From Bacteroidales bacterium (GTDB taxonomy: Bacteria > Bacteroidota > Bacteroidia > Bacteroidales > Muribaculaceae): DNA of 64,000 bases. The notes under the pieces were generated by a model that had not been told where the DNA came from, ran no database searches, and saw only the letters and a list, made by a program, of their open reading frames with translations. This document shows positions 55,993-64,000 of the stretch, piece after piece. Within the stretch, counting starts at the first letter, position 1, and every line of letters starts with the position of its first letter. The stretch lies in contig JAAVFG010000055.1 in the NCBI GenBank assembly GCA_014800895.1, forward strand, positions 1 to 64,000, read 5' to 3'. Position numbers and translations under genes: made by a program.

Positions 55993-58900
55993 TTAGTTAT
56001 GTTTGATAGTCAGCTGCCAGTTGCCACCGTTACGTTTAAGTGTGAATGTTACATTTCCACCGGTTGCCAGTGACATGTCGCCGCCACCGCTGGAAAGATT
56101 AACGGTTCTGTCAGTAAGTCCGGTGCCGGCACCACCTAAGTTTATTCCGCTCCAATCTGATTCGGGTCCGGAAATTTTGAAGTTCTCTGTATTCATGTTG
56201 GCTACTGTCAGAGTGAAGGTCTCATTGTCAGTAGAACTGAATTTATAAGTGTTATTGACGTTCCAGCCGCTGATACCACCTCTTAGATATATAGCATCAA
56301 CTGTCGTGGGAGTCGGAGGTGTCGGAGTGTCCAAATCATACTCATAAGTATACTCGTTAACCGGTACCACTTGCATATCACCAGTCTCAAATCCGTTACC
56401 ATGGAATTTAATTCCGGTACATCTGCTATCTATTTTAGCAGTCCAGAGACCATCTGATACCTTTTGCATATCCTGACCGGGCCAGGGATGTCCGTACTCG
56501 TTATTACCATTACTACTGTTCCAAGCGTATACCTTAACATTAGTATAGGATGCTTTTGTCTTGAAGTAGATAGTCAGCATCTCCGGTACGGGATCCGGCT
56601 CAACCGGTTCCTCCGTTGATTCTACAAATGTTACTTTTGCACTTCCGCCGCCGGGCTGATAATCGCAGACCCAAGTACCTCCGAGGTTTGTGTCCACACC
56701 GTCAATCTCGTCTCCGATAACCTTCCATCCGGTCATCGCGCTCAGACGGTTGTTGGTGCTATAGATTGTCGCGCCATTCTCGCCTTTCGACATTGTGTGC
56801 CAGATACCATCCTTATCACGGAAGGTGAAGATCACATAATAATCATTCGGGTTGGTGGTCGGAGACTCGTAAGAGAAGTAGAAGTTCTGAGTGCCACTGC
56901 CTGTACCAGCCGCATTACCCATGGTGATATAGTTACCGATAGCCTTACCGGGCCAGTTGGTCACCGCGTTCTTATTGCCATTCTCATCCAATGAGTAGAG
57001 GAATACGTGAGTAGCTCCCTGCACATTGAAGTAGGTGCGGAGGTAAGTGTTGGAGGGAACTGTCACATTCACACAACGAACAGACATCGCCCAACCTGGA
57101 GAATAGTTACGTCCTTCCACCTCGGCATTATCGTAAGAAGCGATATTACCGGAGAATTTCAGATATTTGAGCCAGTTGCCGATATGGTCTTTCTCCAGAC
57201 CGTCAGCCTGAGTAGCAGTCCAGTAATATCCGGCACGGCTGTCACCATCCTTGACGCCACTGCTATTATAATGACGGCTGCGGGGGAAGAATACTGTCTG
57301 ACCTGCGGTATTTGTGAAGTAAGTCTGATAGTAGTTGCCGGTACGGGATGTAATAAAGTTGGGGTTGTTTCGGAGAGTATTCCAAACCTCAGTACGGGGC
57401 ACTTCAAATCCGGGAGGACAAAGGTCGGTATACATCTGGGGTTCACCACCGTTATTATATTTCGCAGCTCGGTAGTAACCGCCACGAGCCTCGTTAGAAC
57501 GACCGTAATAAGTCATCTCGCTGCCGTTTACAACTGATTCAATGTAATACTCGGCGCTCGTAGCACCAAGGTTACGGTCGAGCCAGTAATATTTTCCTGC
57601 CGGACCTTCCACCACCTCATAGTAGTAGAAGAAATTCGTTTCCGACTTATCCACACGGTGTGCGGTAGAAGTAGAACGGAAATAAGCGGGATTATCAAAG
57701 AAACCGGTGTGATAGAGGTCGATTTCATAAGCAGTCCAGTTATTCTCGCCGGGCTTGGAGAGCTCGAAGCGGAGAGTACCGACCTCATAATTCCAGTTGG
57801 CTGCCACTCCATCATGTGTTACAGTGAAGTCGGCGGTGCCTGTCACATTGCTTCCTGAAGTCTTAGAGAGGGTGATGCCGGTCAGACCCTGTGTTGACAC
57901 TCGCCAGTCGTAAGCCGCGCCATCATTAAGATTCTTGAACGACAGATTGTAAGTGTAGGTCCAGCGGGCAGCCTGACCACCGTAGTTGACGGGGAAGTGG
58001 AGACCCTCGTTACGTACCTTTCCATTATTCTGCTCTACTGAGAGACCGTCGATCTTCGTATTATCAGCAATGAAAGTCCAGTAGTTGTCATTTGTAGTAT
58101 CACCGGTCCGGAATTTTTCAACACCGGTATTGTCACGGATGATAAGCTGGGCGGTGCAAAGCTCTGAAGCATCGAAGTCGCGAGTCCATCTTACAGGTAC
58201 TTCACGGGTGAGACCTTTCCATGTTACTGTAATAGTTGCGCTAAGCTCACCGGGCTCGGGAGTCCGCTCAAAGGTAACGGGAACGCGAAGAACACTACCT
58301 CTGTAACCATCTATACCTGGTATAGCCTCGCCAACATTTTCAGCTGCATTTGTTGCAGCGATGTTTCCAAACTTCAGCCAGCTGACATTAGAAGAGAGTG
58401 AGATAGCTCTATTAGCTGCATTAAGCTCTGCCTCATCCGGAGAATAAACTTTGATATAGAGATATGGACGGGTAGCATCAGTGGTAGGTGCGCCGTTATG
58501 TACTAACTGTGCGCTGACACCGAGCTCACGGCTACCGTCAGTAATCATGTTGAATGACTGAGGGGAGTAGTCATAGATAGTCGCCTTGATAAGCGAGGTC
58601 GGATTCTTGGACGCTGCGGTAGGATTAGCGTCTCCTTTACCGAGCACTTCCTCAATGATCACCTGATAGTGATGGTTGGAGAGAATATCAAGGGAGGTGA
58701 ATTTCTTTGTAGCCTCGTCGTAACTTTCAAACTCAAGACGATAGAAATAATCAGTGCCTTCGAAAGGAGCTTTCACGATCATGAAAGGACGCACCTGATT
58801 ATCACGTCCGGGATTGAGAGTGCGGTGAACATAAGCGGCGTCCTCACCGATGAAAGTAATGGATGCTGCGGAAGTAGCCTGCTCAGCATATGTCTTATCC

Positions 58901-59526
58901 AAAATCGCACCAGACACTACGCTTGAGGTCTCGGCAGTGCCATACACTTCTACGGGATAGACAGTAGTGCCGGGAGTCCATACGCCCTGCGCATTCTTAG
59001 TGCCATCCGTAACGGTCACTTTCGCTGCGTTGCGGCGGAGAGACACCAGGTTTCCGCTCTGAAGGGATGCAAGGTCAATGGAGCCTGCCATTGACATATT
59101 ATTGCCGTTGAGAAGGTCTTTAGTCTCGAGAGCAAGCAGAGAAGCCTCGGGGAGTCCCTTGAGGTTGGAGGCTGTCACTGAAGCGGGAGCGTTGGCGATG
59201 AAATAGAATTTCAAACCGCTCTTGACGCGAATATTCTGATCGAGCTTGGTGCGAAGCTGATACTGGCTGCCGTTCTGAGTCAGTTCGCTATCTGTGATAG
59301 AGTAGGGGAGAACATCCTCCACACCCTGATCGCTGAGCACGAGCATCATGATATTGCTTACCCCATTCTCGTCAGCACGGGTCTTCACTGTCTCCATCTC
59401 CGGGACGGCAAGGTTGACAGTGACCTCCCCGTCGGGACCGAAGCCCGACGGAGCGTCAAATTCATCGTAGCTGCAGGCTGTCATGGCGAGCAGCAGCGTA
59501 CTATATGTGAATAATTTCTTTATCAT
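55993..59526 (-). CDS. Fimbrial/adhesin-like lipoprotein with FISUMP-like and C-terminal starch-binding-like modules
   Basis: Lipobox LLLAMTAC; VKTRADENG; FISUMP-like YYWLDRNLGATSAEYY..LCPPGFEVPRTEVWNTL..GYYWTATQ..MSVRCVNV; WPGKAIGN and HPWPGQDMQKVSDGLWTAKI (CBM26-like); SusE/F-like C-terminus. Confidence 0.75.
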   Translation of the reverse strand: MIKKLFTYSTLLLAMTACSYDEFDAPSGFGPDGEVTVNLAVPEMETVKTRADENGVSNIMMLVLSDQGVEDVLPYSITDSELTQNGSQYQLRTKLDQNIRVKSGLKFYFIANAPASVTASNLKGLPEASLLALETKDLLNGNNMSMAGSIDLASLQSGNLVSLRRNAAKVTVTDGTKNAQGVWTPGTTVYPVEVYGTAETSSVVSGAILDKTYAEQATSAASITFIGEDAAYVHRTLNPGRDNQVRPFMIVKAPFEGTDYFYRLEFESYDEATKKFTSLDILSNHHYQVIIEEVLGKGDANPTAASKNPTSLIKATIYDYSPQSFNMITDGSRELGVSAQLVHNGAPTTDATRPYLYIKVYSPDEAELNAANRAISLSSNVSWLKFGNIAATNAAENVGEAIPGIDGYRGSVLRVPVTFERTPEPGELSATITVTWKGLTREVPVRWTRDFDASELCTAQLIIRDNTGVEKFRTGDTTNDNYWTFIADNTKIDGLSVEQNNGKVRNEGLHFPVNYGGQAARWTYTYNLSFKNLNDGAAYDWRVSTQGLTGITLSKTSGSNVTGTADFTVTHDGVAANWNYEVGTLRFELSKPGENNWTAYEIDLYHTGFFDNPAYFRSTSTAHRVDKSETNFFYYYEVVEGPAGKYYWLDRNLGATSAEYYIESVVNGSEMTYYGRSNEARGGYYRAAKYNNGGEPQMYTDLCPPGFEVPRTEVWNTLRNNPNFITSRTGNYYQTYFTNTAGQTVFFPRSRHYNSSGVKDGDSRAGYYWTATQADGLEKDHIGNWLKYLKFSGNIASYDNAEVEGRNYSPGWAMSVRCVNVTVPSNTYLRTYFNVQGATHVFLYSLDENGNKNAVTNWPGKAIGNYITMGNAAGTGSGTQNFYFSYESPTTNPNDYYVIFTFRDKDGIWHTMSKGENGATIYSTNNRLSAMTGWKVIGDEIDGVDTNLGGTWVCDYQPGGGSAKVTFVESTEEPVEPDPVPEMLTIYFKTKASYTNVKVYAWNSSNGNNEYGHPWPGQDMQKVSDGLWTAKIDSRCTGIKFHGNGFETGDMQVVPVNEYTYEYDLDTPTPPTPTTVDAIYLRGGISGWNVNNTYKFSSTDNETFTLTVANMNTENFKISGPESDWSGINLGGAGTGLTDRTVNLSSGGGDMSLATGGNVTFTLKRNGGNWQLTIKHN

Positions 59527-59576
59527 GGTTAGTTATTTTCTATTAAGTATCATTCTCAAATTAATGTTTTTTCCTC

Positions 59577-59605
59577 TTTGTAGGGACGCACCCGAGGTGC
59601 GTCCG
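59577..59605 (-). repeat. REP-like unit (inverted)
   Basis: TTTGTAGGGACGCACCCGAGGTGCGTCC. Confidence 0.85.
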
Positions 59606-59632
59606 CATTCATTAATTATCAATCGTACTTAT

Positions 59633-62422
59633 TTAAGGATTAATAGTCGCCTCATAACGCTGAGTCAGAGGATTCCAGATGAAGTTGGAGACAGATGTGG
59701 GATGCTCATTGGTCTCAATGCTGTTATATTTCACCTTCAATACTGTTCCACCTGCTTTAGTCGGAGTGAATGTGAATACTCTGTTATACATAGATCCGGG
59801 CCAAGTCTGACCTTTGGTCTTGCTTACTTCCTCAATGGTAGCGCCCGAGCCATTCACGGTCCATACCCAGCAGGTAGCGTTGGTGTTGAAGAGGATTGCA
59901 TAATTCTTGCCAACTTCAAATGTCGAGGTAGTAGTCTCATGATCACCACCGTTATTCTCCTCATCCGGATCTTCGGAAGTGAAACGTTTTGCAGCTGATG
60001 CTACGTCAAAGTAACCCTCTTTGGTAGGATAGTCGAAGAGAGCCACACCCGGCTGAAGATGCGCGGGATAACGGTTCTGACCATCAAATCCGCCATGATC
60101 GTTGGCGCGGCAGTCGGTAAACATAACAAGAGCTTTACCCGGCTCTGCCACACCTGAAAGGTCGAAATACCACCAACCGGCAGCCGCTTTCTCAGGATCG
60201 GGATCAGGAAGCATCTCGATACCGGGCCAGTTGGAAGGGATATTTGTACCTGTACAAACGGTACATGCGCCCGTTCTTGCTTTCAGTTGATCTCTATGAC
60301 CCTTCGCAAAGTCTACCTCAATATAATGCTTGGCGAAATTGGGATCTCCTTTCTGAGCCTTCCAGCTTGAATTGAAGTTGAAGAAATGGCTTGTAGCATT
60401 TACTGTGCCGGGATTGTTGGGATAGTTGTCAGCGTTTGGAGTAGTGGACCAACCCTTAAAGGCGATAGCACCTGTGAAGTCATACTCCATAGCGGCGGTT
60501 TCCTGGTCATCAGGACCCTGACCCACGATCTGACCGCGTGTACCGCCATTGGTATAGTTGAAACCGGCGGGAAGCTGGAGACACTGATATACGAAGATGT
60601 GGGGATGGCTCCAGCCCTGTGCCTTCAGGTGGATACGGTAATTATCATATGAAGTGCGGACATATAGATTGACAGTGCTCTCAATGGGGTTAGTGCCATC
60701 CATTACAGGATTACCGTTCTGATCCACACCTTTGATATGAATCTTCATGTCATGATTATCCTGCCAGAGCTCCTCCGCGCTGTTAAGGTCGGTATAGCGG
60801 ACATAGAAAGTCAACTCGCCTGTAGCCGGAACTGGGATGGGTGTGTTCTCTTCGATCTCGGTAGCGTCAGCTGCCGAGCCGCTCTGAAGTTTAAGCACCG
60901 TCGCCGCAGAAGCGGGCCAATCCACTTTGCTGATGGTGATATACTTCATATTGGTGGAGACAGGCACCGCGATAGAGTTGGCATAGTCGCCCGACTGCTT
61001 ACAAGCGTTTACGTCAATAGTGATCATCTCATCGGAGAGGATATAATCGGAGTAGTCAAAGTTGGCAACCTCGATCTTCTTCACGATTGTTCCGGCGGTA
61101 AGAGTGAAATATCTCCAATCGTCAGTTTGCTTAATAGCATTAAATTCCGAATGGTCGATTTCAGGATTTACAGTAATGATAAGTACGCCCGGACGTTCGG
61201 GATCATTCTCAACCTTGTAGATATCCTGACCCTCATATTTGGGAGATGTGAAAGTCACATCGGTATTTGATTCATATTTCAGTTCGGTATCGAAACCGGC
61301 GGCGATAGATACCGCGGTCTTATCCACCTTGAGCCAGTAGCTGCCGTTGAGCGAGCCGGCGAGAACAGAGGGAGTCCAGGGCTGAACCTCAAGATTGAAC
61401 TTACCCTCGGGAGTACCTACAAAATCATAGAACTGTGAACGCTCCACGATACGACCCTTAGCGGTATCGGTATGACCAAGAACGAGCTCCTTCTTCTCAG
61501 AGCCTACTTCCATCACCAATTTGGTGCGGTCGGTATCAGTCTGAACGAGACGCTCCGGCACATAGAACACTGTCTGCCATACCCAAGGGGTCTGCCCGTC
61601 GGGAGTCATCTCGGTGAGATTCTTGCGGTCAACATTCAAATCGTTGAGAGCGGAAGAGGAGGCATTGGCGGGGATAGCGTAGTAGCCGCCGTCAATATCA
61701 GTGCTGCCTTTACCGTCAGGAGCGGTAACATTCTCGATAAGGGAGGATGCGAGCGCATGGTCGGTAACGGTAACTTTTCCCATTACATCCTTGGGACGAA
61801 GGTCATTGAGCAGGCTCACACGCACCTTAGCCACAGCGAATCGGAGATCAGCCTTAACCTTGATTGAAGAGCCGGCAGTGACTGAAATAGTGCGGTTAGT
61901 TCCTACGGGATTGAACGTGCCGGAGCCGTTATCTACCTGCATGCGCTCTGTGGGGCATGACATCGGCAGACCGGAAGCAGCGATATCATCAGGAACAGTA
62001 GCCTGAGCGGCAAGAAGCTGCGTCTTGGTGGTATTATCACTTATAGATGAGTTGGCAACGGCAAACATCTCATAGTCGCCGTTCTCAAGATCACGACGGA
62101 CGCGATAACCTTTATAGCCCTCTACGGAGCCTGCAATCTCAGTGCCCTCAGTGAGGTCGATTACGATAGGATTCTCGCTGCCATCCTTATACATGAACAG
62201 TCGAAGATTCTTGAAAGCCGCCTCATTGCCATTGAAATCATTTACATTCCCGATAGCACGGGTGGTATAGGTCGGAGCGGAACCTTCCGGAACGTAGGGC
62301 ACGTAAATCACGAGACCCTCTTCGGAAGCATCATTCTTTCCGGGGAGCACATCATCGCTGCAGGATGCCAGAAGCGACACCGAAGCGACAAGCGCGAATG
62401 TATTTCTTATGAAAAGTTTCAT
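59633..62422 (-). CDS. Fimbrial (Mfa/FimB-like) lipoprotein with C-terminal starch-binding-like modules
   Basis: Lipobox SLLASC; TTRAIGNVND; NLRLFMYKDGSENP...; C-terminal GTNIPSNWPGIEMLPDPDPEKAAAGWWYFDLSG and TKGQTWPGSMYNRVFTFTP. Confidence 0.75.
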   Translation of the reverse strand: MKLFIRNTFALVASVSLLASCSDDVLPGKNDASEEGLVIYVPYVPEGSAPTYTTRAIGNVNDFNGNEAAFKNLRLFMYKDGSENPIVIDLTEGTEIAGSVEGYKGYRVRRDLENGDYEMFAVANSSISDNTTKTQLLAAQATVPDDIAASGLPMSCPTERMQVDNGSGTFNPVGTNRTISVTAGSSIKVKADLRFAVAKVRVSLLNDLRPKDVMGKVTVTDHALASSLIENVTAPDGKGSTDIDGGYYAIPANASSSALNDLNVDRKNLTEMTPDGQTPWVWQTVFYVPERLVQTDTDRTKLVMEVGSEKKELVLGHTDTAKGRIVERSQFYDFVGTPEGKFNLEVQPWTPSVLAGSLNGSYWLKVDKTAVSIAAGFDTELKYESNTDVTFTSPKYEGQDIYKVENDPERPGVLIITVNPEIDHSEFNAIKQTDDWRYFTLTAGTIVKKIEVANFDYSDYILSDEMITIDVNACKQSGDYANSIAVPVSTNMKYITISKVDWPASAATVLKLQSGSAADATEIEENTPIPVPATGELTFYVRYTDLNSAEELWQDNHDMKIHIKGVDQNGNPVMDGTNPIESTVNLYVRTSYDNYRIHLKAQGWSHPHIFVYQCLQLPAGFNYTNGGTRGQIVGQGPDDQETAAMEYDFTGAIAFKGWSTTPNADNYPNNPGTVNATSHFFNFNSSWKAQKGDPNFAKHYIEVDFAKGHRDQLKARTGACTVCTGTNIPSNWPGIEMLPDPDPEKAAAGWWYFDLSGVAEPGKALVMFTDCRANDHGGFDGQNRYPAHLQPGVALFDYPTKEGYFDVASAAKRFTSEDPDEENNGGDHETTTSTFEVGKNYAILFNTNATCWVWTVNGSGATIEEVSKTKGQTWPGSMYNRVFTFTPTKAGGTVLKVKYNSIETNEHPTSVSNFIWNPLTQRYEATINP

Positions 62423-62451
62423 GAGCTGTTATATTTGATGTGCTAAGTAAT

Positions 62452-63579
62452 TTAAAAATCAAAATCCTCCTTATCATGATTATTCCAGGGAGAAGCGGTC
62501 ACTTCAATAACGACGCCGCCTGTCGGGGGCTCATAGATATGGAAAGTATAGACGTGATTGCGGAGCACACCTGCCCAGTCGCCTGTGGAAGATGATGAGC
62601 TGTCTACTTCCTTATCTCCGTTATAGGAGGTAAATGCAATCTTGATGTTGCGCAAACCGTCTGGCATGGTATAGCTGTCCTTTGCGGTAAGGGAAATAAT
62701 CTTGCGAGCTTCGTTATTTGCGGGTACGCCGGTGAAATCACGCTCGAAGGTATAGAACTCATAAGCCGGTTTGCCATTCACCTCGGCATTAGCAGCTGAA
62801 AGAGTCTGAGTGAAAGTGTTATTGGCAGCCGCGGGTGAGTAGGGGACGAGAGTGCCGTTAAACCATGCCGCGGGCTGCGGAGTGATATAGCCTGTAAGGA
62901 GGCTCTCAAGACCAACCTTACCGATGATGCCACCCTCCACTTCATCCACGATAACGATCTTCGCCATTGCGCGGGTCATCTCGGTGACAGGAAGATTCAT
63001 CGGCGAATTATAATGGATATGATCGATATATTTCGCAAGGAAATCCTCCGAAACCTTTGCAACGCCAGCCATGGGGAAATCCTTGTCAGATGCGGGCTTC
63101 CATGCCTCCACACTTCCGCCGGCAGCTACAGTCTGCGGCCATTTGATGGTAAGGTTTGCCATATCGGCGAAGTTCTTGCCCTGAATATTGAAATCCTTGT
63201 TGGCATATTCAGGCACGGAGAAGATGCCGGTAAAGAAACCGTTCTTGTAATTCTCCTTATTGAACTTTGCAGAGACGGAAGGTCCCCAGGTGGGAGTGAA
63301 GTAAGTAGCGTTGATAGCGGTGTTGGCATTGCCTCCGCCATAGACCCAGTCTTTCTGAGTTCCGGAGCCGTCAATGTCGTAAGTGGCGAAATAGAGACGG
63401 TTCTCGTCGATAGCATCATAAGGATCGATATTCTCCCCGGCACGTGTGGCATCAGTGCGGAGAGACATCACAACGTCGAAATCTCCTTCAAGACGGTCGT
63501 TGGACATATCTTTGTCGGAGCAACCGGTAGCGAATGCCATTACCGGAAGCAGAGCTGAAATCTTAATAATCTTTTTCAT
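62452..63579 (-). CDS. Fimbrillin-family (Mfa-like) lipoprotein
   Basis: Lipobox MAFATGC; DATRAGENIDPYDA; MTRAMAKIVIVDEVEGG; WAGVLRNHVYTFHIYEPPTGGVVIEVTASPWN. Confidence 0.82.
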   Translation of the reverse strand: MKKIIKISALLPVMAFATGCSDKDMSNDRLEGDFDVVMSLRTDATRAGENIDPYDAIDENRLYFATYDIDGSGTQKDWVYGGGNANTAINATYFTPTWGPSVSAKFNKENYKNGFFTGIFSVPEYANKDFNIQGKNFADMANLTIKWPQTVAAGGSVEAWKPASDKDFPMAGVAKVSEDFLAKYIDHIHYNSPMNLPVTEMTRAMAKIVIVDEVEGGIIGKVGLESLLTGYITPQPAAWFNGTLVPYSPAAANNTFTQTLSAANAEVNGKPAYEFYTFERDFTGVPANNEARKIISLTAKDSYTMPDGLRNIKIAFTSYNGDKEVDSSSSSTGDWAGVLRNHVYTFHIYEPPTGGVVIEVTASPWNNHDKEDFDF

Positions 63580-63603
63580 ATCTATTCTTCAGTAACCGGT
63601 TAA

Positions 63604-64000
63604 TTATTTCCATTCGATATTGTTTACGACAACTCTCCAGTTGTTGACATAGATCTCAAAAACGAGAATATCCTCTTCGGGGCGGAGAGTGAAGTCAAGA
63701 TTGTAAGTGTCCTGACGGTCGAGATATTCCTGATCGGACATCTTGGGAGCGACAGCTTCCTTTCCTGCAAGGATGAGGTCGATGAGCTTCATGTCCACGA
63801 GCTTGATACCGCTCTCATGTAGAGTGATCTTGAGATTGGCATCGGAATTCTCCATCAGACGAGCCACATGGAACTGTGAGACACCCGCTTCGGTAGTCTT
63901 CTCCTGCTCGCCGCCCTGACCGTCAGGAAGGGGAAGCTGAGTGGATGTGTAGCTTACCGGGTTGTATTTAATCGTGGAGCCTGACACCTCATTCTTATGA
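63604..64000 (-). CDS. Fimbrial-type protein, C-terminal part (5' end beyond window)
   Basis: Ends DILVFEIYVNNWRVVVNNIEWK; the frame stays open upstream of the GTG at 63987 to the window edge. Confidence 0.6.
   Translation of the reverse strand, partial: HKNEVSGSTIKYNPVSYTSTQLPLPDGQGGEQEKTTEAGVSQFHVARLMENSDANLKITLHESGIKLVDMKLIDLILAGKEAVAPKMSDQEYLDRQDTYNLDFTLRPEEDILVFEIYVNNWRVVVNNIEWK

Noticed and set aside
57007-57537. 176-aa ORF antisense to the 1177-aa lipoprotein
   Set aside because: Shadow ORF opposite the FISUMP-like domain; no family resemblance.

Overview
The window looks like a Bacteroidales (Muribaculaceae-like) chromosome segment. This rests on gene content, TTTG-N20-TAnnTTTG promoters, fimbrillin lipoproteins and a PorD/DUF4835 gene. 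Most of it is housekeeping: clpS-clpA-aat; etfB-etfA-acyl-CoA dehydrogenase; rpsF-rpsR-rplI; dnaN-exonuclease-coaBC-porD-recN; rlmB; nusB-yajC-ybbR-coaE; htpG; cysE; gcvT-gcvH-gcvPA-gcvPB-lpd; gpmI; rplS. Accessory content lies mainly at the two ends. The left end (1-8.1 kb) has an EF-Tu paralog fused in frame to a 127-residue N-terminal module: a split CxxC/CxxC zinc ribbon around a Gly/Ala-rich hydrophobic segment, then an acidic/Tyr linker. The six-frame track misses it because it runs off the window edge. It follows DUF1232 and DUF6140 genes on the same strand. The same end carries a rod-shaped ~205-nt ncRNA candidate (6S-like), three dispersed repeat families, a repeat-flanked GxxExxY nuclease-like gene and an orphan 577-aa protein. 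The right end (56-64 kb) is a type V pilus-like lipoprotein locus whose large members appear to carry starch-binding (WPG, CBM26-like) and FISUMP-like modules. The EF-Tu fusion operon is the best candidate for an undescribed system. No searches were run; all family calls come from reading motifs.
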